From Pseudomonadota bacterium (lineage in GTDB: Bacteria; Pseudomonadota; Gammaproteobacteria; Steroidobacterales; Steroidobacteraceae), in contig CANGMU010000097.1 of assembly GCA_947454665.1 (NCBI GenBank), forward strand, positions 1-7,949: a DNA stretch of 7,949 bases, given 5' to 3'. Below are positions 1 to 6,137 of this stretch, in pieces (position 1 is the first letter of the stretch; every line of letters starts with the position of its first letter). The notes beneath the pieces were generated by a model. The model had not been told where the DNA came from and did no database searches. It was given only the letters and a program-made list of their open reading frames with translations. A program made the position numbers and the translations under genes.

Positions 1-435
1 ACCGGACGGGCGATGTGCCATGCGGTCATGCGGGCGCCCTTCGAGGCGGCGGACGTGCAGGCGATGGTCGGCAAGCTCTTCGCCGGCCGGGTGGTCTTCC
101 ACGATGGCCTGTCCGAACTGGCCCCCGGCATCACGCTGCACAAGGTCGGGGGCCACACGCGCGGCCTGCAGGTGGTGCGCGTACAGACCGAGCGGGGCTG
201 GGTGGTGCTGGCCTCGGATGCGGCCCATTTCTATGCCAACTGGCAGCAGCGCCGGCCTTTTCCGATCGTGGACAGCGTGTCGACTTATCTCGATGCCTAC
301 CTGACGATCGAAAAGCTCGCTGCCTCGCCGGACCACATCATCCCCGGCCACGATCCGCTCGTGCTGGCGCGGTATCCGGCCTCCCTGCCGGGCGTGCCCG
401 ACATCGTCCGCGTGGATCTCCCTCCCATCGCCTGA
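1..435 (+). CDS. MBL-fold metallohydrolase, N-acyl homoserine lactonase-like (3' part)
   Basis: The reading frame is open from base 1 and ends with TGA at 433-435, so only the C-terminal part is in the window. The HxHxDH metal motif of the metallo-beta-lactamase fold lies upstream and cannot be checked. Visible later ligands are the His of GGHTRG (154-156), the Asp of LASDAAH (217-219) and the His of IIPGHDP (349-351), in the order and spacing of AiiA/AttM-type lactonases. The active-site Tyr that follows the metal Asp by three residues in AiiA is a His here (226-228), with a Tyr two residues further on. Family members open lactone rings, including acyl-homoserine lactones. Placed at the head of a catabolic gene row, it may instead hydrolyse a lactone intermediate of that pathway. 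Family assignment is firm; the substrate is unknown. Confidence 0.85.
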   Translation, partial: TGRAMCHAVMRAPFEAADVQAMVGKLFAGRVVFHDGLSELAPGITLHKVGGHTRGLQVVRVQTERGWVVLASDAAHFYANWQQRRPFPIVDSVSTYLDAYLTIEKLAASPDHIIPGHDPLVLARYPASLPGVPDIVRVDLPPIA

Positions 436-509
436 CACGCGCCTCACGCCGTGACAAGCCCGGACGGCCTCGCTATCGTGCGGGTCGCATCGGATAACGG
501 GGGATCAGC

Positions 510-1403
510 GTGGCGGAAAAGATCGGTTTCATCGGCGTCGGCCGCATGGGCACGGGCATGGTGTCCCGCCTTCTGGCCGCAGGTCACCAGGTGATCGTCC
601 ACGATCCGGATCCGCGCGCCGTCGCTGCGATCGTCGCCAAGGGTGCTATCGCTGCGGCTTCAGCCGCCGAAGTGGCCACATCGGCTCCCATCGTGATGGC
701 CAGCGTGCCGACGCCGGCTGTCGCCAAGGCCACTGCCGAGGCGATCGCGGCCGCGCCGGGCCTTGAGGTCTTCGTCGACCTCTCCACCTCCGGCCCCGCT
801 GCGGCCCAGTCCATCGACAAGCTCCTGGCCGCGAAGGGCGTGGCGGCGGTCGATGCGCCGGTTTCCGGCGGCGTGACGGGTGCCGCCAACGGCAAGCTCG
901 CGATCATGGTCTCCGGAGCCGCTGCCGCAGTGGAGCGTGTGCGCCCGCTGCTGGCTGAGATGGGCAAGGTCTTCGTCGTCGGCGAGCGTGCCGGCCTGGG
1001 CCAGACCGTGAAGCTGGCGAACAACCTCATGTCCGCCGCGTCGCTGGCGATCGCGGCAGAGGCGATGGCAATGGGCGCGAAGGCCGGTGTCGACCCGGCC
1101 ATCATGCTCGACATCATCAATGCGTCCTCGGGCCGCAACAGCGCCACGCAGGACAAGATCCCCAAGCACGTGCTGAACCGGAAGTTCGATTTCGGGTTTG
1201 CCAACGCGCTGTCTTTCAAGGACGTGCGCCTCTGCCTGGACGAGGCCGAGGCCCTGGGCGTGCCGATGGTGGTCGGTGCCGCGGTACGCCAGATGCTGTC
1301 GATCACCCACCAAAGCTGCGGCCCGGATGCGGATTGCACCGAGCTCGTTAAAGTCGTTGAAGAATGGGCGGGCTGCCAGATCGGCCGCGCCGAGGAGAAT
1401 TGA
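510..1403 (+). CDS. NAD(P)-dependent beta-hydroxyacid dehydrogenase, 3-hydroxyisobutyrate dehydrogenase family
   Basis: The 297-residue protein has the usual length of the family, which oxidises beta-hydroxyacids (3-hydroxyisobutyrate, tartronate semialdehyde and similar compounds) in the cytoplasm. It starts at GTG 510, preceded by a GGGGGA ribosome site at 499-504. The N-terminal Rossmann motif GFIGVGRMGTGM is at residues 6-17. Asp32 at the end of the second strand suggests a preference for NAD over NADP. The substrate-binding DAPVSGG is at 115-121, the catalytic Lys is K168 in GQTVKLANN (164-172), and the C-terminal FKD element is at 236-238. All key residues are intact. It ends one base before the next start, so it is very likely cotranscribed with the CMD gene. 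The exact substrate is not readable from the sequence; a true valine-pathway HIBADH is less likely, given that no valine-degradation genes are nearby. Confidence 0.9.
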   Translation: MAEKIGFIGVGRMGTGMVSRLLAAGHQVIVHDPDPRAVAAIVAKGAIAAASAAEVATSAPIVMASVPTPAVAKATAEAIAAAPGLEVFVDLSTSGPAAAQSIDKLLAAKGVAAVDAPVSGGVTGAANGKLAIMVSGAAAAVERVRPLLAEMGKVFVVGERAGLGQTVKLANNLMSAASLAIAAEAMAMGAKAGVDPAIMLDIINASSGRNSATQDKIPKHVLNRKFDFGFANALSFKDVRLCLDEAEALGVPMVVGAAVRQMLSITHQSCGPDADCTELVKVVEEWAGCQIGRAEEN

Positions 1404-1404
1404 G

Positions 1405-1803
1405 ATGGGACAGGACACCTTCGACAAGGGCATGAAGCTGCGCAAGCAGGTGCTGGGCGCGGACTACGTCGAGAAGTCGATGGCCGCCGCCGATGATTTC
1501 AGCCGCCCGATGCAGGAACTTTCGACCGAGTACTGCTGGGGCTATGTGTGGAACCGCCCGGGCCTGGAACTGCGTGAGCGCAGCATCATCAACATCGCGA
1601 TGATCAGCGCGCTGAACCGCCCGCACGAGCTCAAGCTGCACGTGAAGGCGGCGCTGGGCAATGGCCTGACCCGCGAGCAGATCCGCGAGATCATCCTGCA
1701 GGTCGCCGTCTATTGCGGCGTGCCCGCAGGTATCGATTCCACGCGCATCGCGCGCGAGGCCTTCGCTGAAGTCGACGCCGCGAACGCGGCACAGAAGGGC
1801 TGA
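1405..1803 (+). CDS. Carboxymuconolactone decarboxylase (CMD) family protein
   Basis: The 132-residue protein is close in length to PcaC, the 4-carboxymuconolactone decarboxylase of the protocatechuate branch of the beta-ketoadipate pathway. The ATG at 1405 follows the upstream stop by one base and has GAGGAGA at 1392-1398 as ribosome site; the open frame extends back to 1198, but only inside the upstream gene. The CMD core is clear: EYCWGYVWNRPGLELRERS at 42-60, the conserved His in KLHVKAAL (H79), NGLTREQIREIILQ at 86-99 and AVYCGVPAG at 101-109. The single Cys104 without a CxxC pair argues against an AhpD-type peroxidase. No other protocatechuate (pca) genes are visible, so it probably acts on a different lactone or ring-cleavage product, or has a related role. 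Family is certain; the reaction is not. Confidence 0.88.
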   Translation: MGQDTFDKGMKLRKQVLGADYVEKSMAAADDFSRPMQELSTEYCWGYVWNRPGLELRERSIINIAMISALNRPHELKLHVKAALGNGLTREQIREIILQVAVYCGVPAGIDSTRIAREAFAEVDAANAAQKG

Positions 1804-1807
1804 CCCC

Positions 1808-2224
1808 ATGAGCGCCGTTGCCAAGACCCCGCAGGAACAGATCGTCCTCGATTTCTTCCGCATCCTGAGCTCGGGCGAGCTCGAGGCCATCCGCAAGACG
1901 CTGCATGCGGATGCTGAATGGCGGCCGATGGTCGAGAACATCCCGGGCGCCGGGGTGCACGGCCCGCGCGACTTCATCGTCGACCAGTTCCTGGCGCCTG
2001 TGCGTGGCATGTTCGCGCCCGGTGACCCGAAGACGACCGTACACACGATCGCCTCGTCGGGTGATTTCGTGATGTGCGAATCGCGCGGCCTGGGCAAGTT
2101 GCAGGATGGCCGCACCTACGACAACCGCTATGCCTGGGCGATCGAGCTCAAGGATGGCCTCGTCTATCGCATTCGCGAGTACATGGACAGCCACTACGTG
2201 GCGACGTTGTTCGGCGCCGGCTGA
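1808..2224 (+). CDS. NTF2-fold SnoaL/limonene-1,2-epoxide hydrolase-like protein
   Basis: This 138-residue protein has the layout of the NTF2-like superfamily: an N-terminal helix region (EQIVLDFFRILSSGELEAI, 10-28), an acidic/aromatic strand with AEW (36-38), then the paired C-terminal strands YDNRYAWAIELKDGLVYRIR (104-123) and the family-typical EYMDSHYVATLF (124-135). Members include limonene-epoxide hydrolase, ketosteroid isomerase and SnoaL cyclases, which use a cone-shaped pocket to act on hydrophobic substrates. An Asp-Arg pair that might serve in catalysis is present (D105, R107), with a further Asp at D127, but I cannot confirm the epoxide-hydrolase Asp-Arg-Asp triad by eye. AGAAGGG at 1793-1799 is the likely ribosome site, and the start is four bases after the CMD stop. 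It is probably an isomerase, hydrolase or dehydratase for the operon's substrate. Confidence 0.8.
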   Translation: MSAVAKTPQEQIVLDFFRILSSGELEAIRKTLHADAEWRPMVENIPGAGVHGPRDFIVDQFLAPVRGMFAPGDPKTTVHTIASSGDFVMCESRGLGKLQDGRTYDNRYAWAIELKDGLVYRIREYMDSHYVATLFGAG

Positions 2225-2239
2225 CACCTGCGACGAAAA

Positions 2240-2245
2240 GGGGGG
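2240..2245 (+). promoter_or_regulatory. G6 Shine-Dalgarno tract before the GMC gene
   Basis: Six consecutive G residues preceded by AAAA lie three bases before the ATG at 2249. As a ribosome site this is unusually G-only. It can pair fully with the C6 loop of the candidate small RNA near 6051-6056; the bases flanking the six Gs do not extend that pairing. Confidence 0.6.
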
Positions 2246-2248
2246 CGG

Positions 2249-3829
2249 ATGGCCGAGGTCTTCGATTACGTGATCGTCGGCGGCGGGACGGCGGGCTGCG
2301 TGCTCGCCAACCGCCTGTCTGCCGACCCGTCTGTGACGGTGGCGCTGGTGGAAGCCGGGCCGCCTGACTCCGATCCCGCCATCAAGGTGCCGGCGATGGT
2401 CGGCAAGGCCATTGGCAACCCCCGCAATGGCTGGGGTTATCTGTCGACGCCGCAGTCCCATGCCGACAACCGGCAATTGCCCGTGCCCCGCGGGCGCGTG
2501 CTCGGCGGCTGCTCGTCAATCAACGGCATGGTTTATTTCCGCGGTCATCCGCAGGAATACAACGACTGGAACCAGCCGGGCTGGCGCCACGAAGACCTGC
2601 TGCCCTATTTCCTCAAGCTCGAAAATTACGAGGCAGCCACCACGCCCTGGCGCGCCAGGGGCGGTCCCGTCACGGTGGTCGACATCCCGAAGCCGAACCC
2701 GCTGGTGAAGCGTTTCGTGGATGCGGCGGAATTCCTCGGCTATCCGCGGTGCGCCGATTTCAACGGCCCGGAACCAGAAGGTTTCGGGCCGCGCCAGGGC
2801 GCGATCCGCAACGGCCGTCGCGTGTCCGGTGTCACGGCCTACCTCGATCCGGTTCGACATCGTCCGAACCTGCGCATCCTCACCGACCACGCCGTCACGC
2901 GTGTGTTGCTCAAGGAGGGGCGCGCAACGGGCATCGAAGTGCAGGTCGAGGGCGCCCGCCGAGAGATCGGTGCGCGGCGTGAAGTGATCCTCAGCGCCGG
3001 TGCCTACGGCTCCCCCCAGTTGCTGCAGCTGTCCGGCATCGGTGATCCGGCGGAGCTGGCTGCCAAGGGTGTGACGCCGCTGCATGCGTTGCCGGACGTC
3101 GGACGCCACTTGCATGACCATCCTGCGTCTTCGGTGTCCCTGCGCACCTCTGACACCAGTTCCTACGGACTCTCGCTGCGGACCGTGCCGCGAGCAGTGG
3201 GCATCGGCCTGAACTACCTGCTGTTCCGCAAGGGCCCGCTGGCCAGCAACGTCTTCGAGGCAAACGGCTTCGTCCGTTCGCGCGCGGGCCTGGATCGTCC
3301 GGATCTGCAGATCATCTTCATGCCCGCGCACCGCAATGCGAATGGCCATTGGCTGCCGATCGGCCATGGCTACGGGATCATCTTCGTCGCACTGCGTCCG
3401 GAAAGCCGCGGCAGCGTGTTGCTGGCTGGCCCGGATCCGTTTGCGAAGCCGCTCATCGATTTCAATTTCCTCGCTGATCCGCGTGACATGGATGTGCTCG
3501 TCGAGGGCTTCACGCTCGCACGCCGGATCCTGGCCGCGCCGCAGTTCGCCGCGCTGAAGTCGGATGAGGTCTCGCCTGGTGCCGGCGTGCGTTCACGCAT
3601 CGACATCGAGGCGCATATCCGTCGTACGCTGGTCACCGTCCACCATCCCGTCGGCACCTGCCGGATGGGCGATGTCGTGGACGCGTCGTTGCGCGTGAAG
3701 GGCCTCACCGGCCTGCGCGTCGTCGACGCGTCGGTCATCCCCACGGTGATCGCCGGCAATTCGAACATCCCCGTCAACATGGTCGCCGAACGTGCGGCCG
3801 ACCTCATCCTCGGAGCGCGACATGGCTGA
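2249..3829 (+). CDS. GMC family FAD-dependent oxidoreductase (alcohol/choline dehydrogenase-like)
   Basis: At 526 residues this is a normal full-length bacterial GMC enzyme; the family oxidises alcohols to aldehydes or ketones with FAD and passes electrons to a quinone or to oxygen. The FAD dinucleotide site VIVGGGTAGCVLANRL is at 8-23 with acidic E35 ending the second strand. GMC signature 1 (RGRVLGGCSSINGMVYFRGH) is at 81-100 and signature 2 (GAYGSPQLLQLSGIG) at 251-265. The catalytic His is in HHPVGTCRMG (465-474, His466 by alignment) and the second catalytic position is the Asn in SNIPVNMVAERAADLI (Asn506). No signal peptide is evident, so it should be cytoplasmic or peripheral to the membrane. 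The start ATG 2249 follows a G6 ribosome site. It overlaps the next gene by 8 bases, indicating translational coupling with the SDR. Substrate unassigned. Confidence 0.93.
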   Translation: MAEVFDYVIVGGGTAGCVLANRLSADPSVTVALVEAGPPDSDPAIKVPAMVGKAIGNPRNGWGYLSTPQSHADNRQLPVPRGRVLGGCSSINGMVYFRGHPQEYNDWNQPGWRHEDLLPYFLKLENYEAATTPWRARGGPVTVVDIPKPNPLVKRFVDAAEFLGYPRCADFNGPEPEGFGPRQGAIRNGRRVSGVTAYLDPVRHRPNLRILTDHAVTRVLLKEGRATGIEVQVEGARREIGARREVILSAGAYGSPQLLQLSGIGDPAELAAKGVTPLHALPDVGRHLHDHPASSVSLRTSDTSSYGLSLRTVPRAVGIGLNYLLFRKGPLASNVFEANGFVRSRAGLDRPDLQIIFMPAHRNANGHWLPIGHGYGIIFVALRPESRGSVLLAGPDPFAKPLIDFNFLADPRDMDVLVEGFTLARRILAAPQFAALKSDEVSPGAGVRSRIDIEAHIRRTLVTVHHPVGTCRMGDVVDASLRVKGLTGLRVVDASVIPTVIAGNSNIPVNMVAERAADLILGARHG

Positions 3830-4604
3830 CCTCAAGGGCAAGTCGATCATCATCACCGGCGCTGCCGGCAGCATCGGGCATGCAACGGCCTGCGTGCTGG
3901 CCAAGGCCGGTGCGAATCTGCTGCTGGTGGACATCGACGGCGAGCGCCTCGAGGCTCGCCATGGCGCCGTCGCGGCCTTCGGCACGGCGGTCGAGAACTT
4001 TCGTGCCGACGTGAGCAAGTCGTCCGATGTGCAGGCCTATGTCGCTGCCGCGGTGAAGGCCCATGGCCGCATCGACGGCCTGTTCAACAATGCAGGGACC
4101 GAAGGCAGGATCGCGCCGATCGACGCCTACGACGAAGACGAGTTCGATCGCATCATCGCGATCAACCTGCGCAGCATGTTCCTGGGCTTGCGCCACGTGC
4201 TGCCTGTCATGCTCGAACAGGGCAATGGTGCAGTCGTGAATACCGGGTCCATTGCGAGCGAGCGAGGGCTGGCCGGTGCCTGCGCCTATAACGCGACCAA
4301 GCATGGCGTCGTGGGCCTGACGCGGACGGCTGCCGCCGATGTCGGGCCGCGTGGTGTCCGTGTGAACGCCGTGCTGCCGGGCGTGATAGAAACACCCTTG
4401 CTGGAGGCCATGCTGGGCACCATGTTCGATGGCGATGTCGAACTGGGCAAGCGCACGCTGGGCCGCATCGCGCCGCAGGAGCGGATCGGTCAGCCGCGCG
4501 AAGTGGGCGAGGCGGTCGCGTTCCTGCTTTCGCCGGCGGCGAGCTTCGTCAACGGCGCCTGCTGGGCCGTGGACGGCGGCGCGCTCTGCACGATCAAGCA
4601 CTGA
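3822..4604 (+). CDS. Short-chain dehydrogenase/reductase (classical SDR, likely NAD-dependent)
   Basis: The 260-residue protein is a classical SDR that interconverts a hydroxyl and a carbonyl group. I place the start at ATG 3822, giving MADLKGKSIIITG and GGAG at 3812-3815 as ribosome site; the in-frame ATG at 3792 lies deeper in the GMC gene and adds ten residues atypical of SDRs. The cofactor motif TGAAGSIG is at 12-19, Asp37 at the end of the second strand points to NAD, NNAG is at 89-92, and the catalytic set is N115, S143, Y156 and K160 (YNATK). A C-terminal SFVNGACWAVDGG (241-253) is typical. It overlaps the end of the GMC gene by 8 bases, so the two enzymes are probably made together and may act in sequence on one substrate. 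The exact substrate cannot be read from the sequence. Confidence 0.92.
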   Translation: MADLKGKSIIITGAAGSIGHATACVLAKAGANLLLVDIDGERLEARHGAVAAFGTAVENFRADVSKSSDVQAYVAAAVKAHGRIDGLFNNAGTEGRIAPIDAYDEDEFDRIIAINLRSMFLGLRHVLPVMLEQGNGAVVNTGSIASERGLAGACAYNATKHGVVGLTRTAAADVGPRGVRVNAVLPGVIETPLLEAMLGTMFDGDVELGKRTLGRIAPQERIGQPREVGEAVAFLLSPAASFVNGACWAVDGGALCTIKH

Positions 4605-4621
4605 CGACCACGGACCGACAC

Positions 4622-4629
4622 AACAACAA
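4622..4629 (+). promoter_or_regulatory. CAA-repeat leader with a CA-motif match before the MFS gene
   Basis: The 48-base gap before the transporter contains AACAACAA, within an unstructured CAA run, 23 bases ahead of the ATG. It fits the AANAANAA motif bound by Hfq/Crc in Pseudomonas catabolite repression. Whether this organism uses such control is unknown; the run may simply keep the ribosome site unfolded. Confidence 0.3.
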
Positions 4630-4643
4630 CGACTGACGTTCCA

Positions 4644-4649
4644 GGGGGG
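4644..4649 (+). promoter_or_regulatory. G6 Shine-Dalgarno tract before the MFS gene
   Basis: Six consecutive G residues (CCAGGGGGGAAC context) sit three bases before the ATG at 4653 and fix the start. Like the tract before the GMC gene, it is fully complementary to the C6 loop of the candidate RNA downstream of this gene. Confidence 0.6.
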
Positions 4650-4652
4650 AAC

Positions 4653-5867
4653 ATGGCTGCGAACCCGCGCTATCAATGGCTGCTGATCGCCTTGTTGAGC
4701 TTCAACTTCGGCATCGTCTTCTTCGACCGCAACGCGATCAGCTTCCTGACGCCGTTCATCCAGCAGGAACTGCAACTCAGCAACACGCAGATCGGACTTT
4801 TTGCGTCGGCCCTGGCCTTTAGTTGGGCTCTGGCTGGCCTGTTCATCGGCTGGCTGTCGGACAAGCTGGGCAAGCGCAAGATCCTGCTCGTCATCTCCAC
4901 GCTGGTGTTTTCGCTGGCCTCGTTGCTGTCCGGCCTGGCTGGCGGGTTCCTGTCCTTGTTGGGGGCCCGCCTGCTGATGGGCGTGTCCGAGGGCGGCATC
5001 ATGCCGATCAGCCAGACACTCATCGCGGCCGAGGTGGCGCCGGAGCGACGCGGTTTGGCCCAGGGCATCACGCAGATCTTCGGTGCGAACCTGTTGGCGA
5101 ATTTCCTCGGCCCCATCGTGATCGTTGCGATCGGCGCCTCGCTCGGCTGGCGCAACGCGTTTTTCGTCTCGGCGCTGCCGGGTTTCCTCTCCGCCGTCCT
5201 GCTGTGGATGCTGGTGCGTGAACCGCAGGCTGCCGTTGCGACGTCTGAAGTTCCGCGCGAGCGTTCCGCGCTCCTGCCGCTGCTGACGGATCGCACCCTG
5301 TTGTTATGCATCCTCATCGCCACGCTGCTGGTGGCTTTCTTCGTCGTGTTCATGACCTTCATGCCGCTCTACCTGACGCAGGTGCGCGGTGTCACGAACC
5401 AGAGCATGAGCTACATCATGTCGACGTTCGGACTGGCCTCCATGGTCGTGGCTTTCCTGGTTCCAGGATCTTCCGACCGCTTCGGTCGCAAGCCCGTGGT
5501 CGTGGTGACCTTCCTGATCGGCTTGGTCCTGCCGCTGGGCGTTCTCTTGAGTTCCGGTAGCGATCCCTTGCCGCTGGTGCTCAGCATCGCGCTCGGCTGC
5601 TGCGTCAGTGGCTGCTTCCCGCTGGTGATGGCGACGATCCCGTCCGAGCATGTCGCGGCGGCCCAGACGGCAACTGCGCTGAGCCTCACGATGGGCATCA
5701 GCGAAGTGGTGGGTGGGGTGGCGGCCCCGTATTTCGCTGGTGGCATCGCAGATGCCTACGGCCTCGGTGCGGTGATGTGGATCCTCGCCGGCATCTGCCT
5801 GGCTTGTGCGCTGCTGGCCTTGATGCTCAAGGAAACGGCGCCTCGCGTCCTGGCGCGGAGGGGCTGA
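4653..5867 (+). CDS. MFS transporter, organic-anion/aromatic-acid type
   Basis: The 404-residue protein has the length and hydrophobic pattern of a 12-helix major facilitator superfamily carrier in the inner membrane. TM1 (about 9-24) is followed by DRNAISFLTPFI (25-36), resembling the DR element of the anion:cation symporter family. The loop 2-3 motif A is GWLSDKLGKRK (66-76), and its second-half copy is SDRFGRKP (274-281). RLLMGVSEGGIMP (106-118) corresponds to the TM4 region, APERRGLAQGI (129-139) to loop 4-5. The central cytoplasmic loop is near 190-210. It is the last gene of the catabolic row and most likely imports the compound that the enzymes upstream degrade, probably an organic acid by proton symport. 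Export is a possible alternative. The gap before it is 48 bases and a G6 ribosome site marks its ATG. Confidence 0.9.
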   Translation: MAANPRYQWLLIALLSFNFGIVFFDRNAISFLTPFIQQELQLSNTQIGLFASALAFSWALAGLFIGWLSDKLGKRKILLVISTLVFSLASLLSGLAGGFLSLLGARLLMGVSEGGIMPISQTLIAAEVAPERRGLAQGITQIFGANLLANFLGPIVIVAIGASLGWRNAFFVSALPGFLSAVLLWMLVREPQAAVATSEVPRERSALLPLLTDRTLLLCILIATLLVAFFVVFMTFMPLYLTQVRGVTNQSMSYIMSTFGLASMVVAFLVPGSSDRFGRKPVVVVTFLIGLVLPLGVLLSSGSDPLPLVLSIALGCCVSGCFPLVMATIPSEHVAAAQTATALSLTMGISEVVGGVAAPYFAGGIADAYGLGAVMWILAGICLACALLALMLKETAPRVLARRG

Positions 5868-5904
5868 TCCTTAACGCTGCCTGAACCACCGAGGCCTGTT
5901 CGCT

Positions 5905-5946
5905 GATGCGTCGCAAAAACAGTGAGATGCGGCGCATCCGTGTTTT
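5905..5946 (+). terminator. Possible weak terminator or hairpin after the MFS gene
   Basis: Arms GATGCGTCGC (5905-5914) and GCGGCGCATC (5929-5938) can form a 10-bp stem with one G-U pair and a 14-base A-rich loop. It is followed by CGTGTTTT, a short and interrupted T tract. It begins 37 bases after the transporter stop and could end or attenuate the operon, or protect the mRNA 3' end. The large loop and poor T tail make termination uncertain. Confidence 0.4.
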
Positions 5947-5948
5947 CC

Positions 5949-5991
5949 GACATGAAAATGTCATTACGGGCGGGCTGCTCTTGTGTAATAT
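5949..5991 (+). promoter_or_regulatory. Candidate promoter with upstream dyad for the small RNA
   Basis: TAATAT at 5986-5991 is a good -10-like box inside an AT-rich stretch that stands out in this GC-rich DNA. It predicts a start near 5998, exactly where the structured stretch begins. No good -35 is found at 16-18 bases spacing. A dyad, GACAT-GAAA-ATGTC (5949-5962), is centred about 42 bases before that start, a position typical for an activator that substitutes for a weak -35. The regulator is not identified. Confidence 0.35.
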
Positions 5992-5997
5992 AAAGCT

Positions 5998-6101
5998 TCG
6001 AGCCGGAGCGCTGTTCCAGCGCACTGCGTCTCGATAGTCGTGGAACAAGACCCCCCGTTTCCACGCGATATTCAGGCCCCACCTCTGGTGGGGCCTTTTT
6101 T
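5998..6101 (+). ncRNA. Candidate C-rich-loop small RNA (or 3'-UTR-derived RNA)
   Basis: About 104 bases can fold into three stem-loops. The first pairs TCGAG (5998-6002) with CTCGA (6030-6034), topped by GCGCTG/CAGCGC (6008-6013 with 6017-6022). The second pairs CGTGGAA (6039-6045) with TTCCACG (6059-6065) around a 13-base loop holding six Cs (6051-6056). The third is the intrinsic terminator. A -10-like box ends seven bases before the first stem. C-rich loop RNAs such as sX13 of Xanthomonas and RepG of Helicobacter bind G-rich mRNA leaders; this layout is similar, but homology is not claimed. The six Cs can pair with G-tract ribosome sites at 499-503, 2240-2245 and 4644-4649. Alternatively it is simply the 3' end of the operon transcript, cut from the mRNA or not functional at all. 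Confidence 0.45.
6074..6101 (+). terminator. Strong intrinsic (Rho-independent) terminator
   Basis: AGGCCCCACC (6074-6083) pairs perfectly with GGTGGGGCCT (6087-6096) over a TCT loop, and the T run continues to 6101 (six Ts). It has a proper T tract only on the + strand, so it acts on rightward transcription. It ends the candidate small RNA and any read-through from the operon upstream, and separates it from the unit beginning at 6257. Confidence 0.92.
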
Positions 6102-6123
6102 GTACCACCTTCTTTGCGACGGA

Positions 6124-6137
6124 GCGTATCGATACGC
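6124..6137 (+). repeat. Perfect 14-bp palindrome, possible operator
   Basis: GCGTATCGATACGC is its own reverse complement, with an overlapping outer TTTGCG (6113-6118) and CGCAAA (6135-6140) pair. It lies after the terminator and 120 bases before the next start codon, where a repressor or activator site for the 6257 gene would be expected. The protein that would bind is unknown. Confidence 0.4.

Noticed and set aside
436..509. Possible promoter or terminator between the MBL and HIBADH-like genes
   Set aside because: The 74 bases show no convincing -10/-35 pair and no stem with a T tract; the G5 ribosome site is the only clear element.
1198..1404. Longer start for the CMD gene at 1198
   Set aside because: The extension is Arg/Ser/Pro-rich frame noise inside the HIBADH-like gene. 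The ATG at 1405 has a good ribosome site and gives a normal CMD length.
584..1445. Long minus-strand open frames opposite the HIBADH-like gene
   Set aside because: They are typical antisense frames in GC-rich DNA: low-complexity Ala/Arg/Gly/Ser composition, no family motif, and the + strand gene is complete with all motifs.
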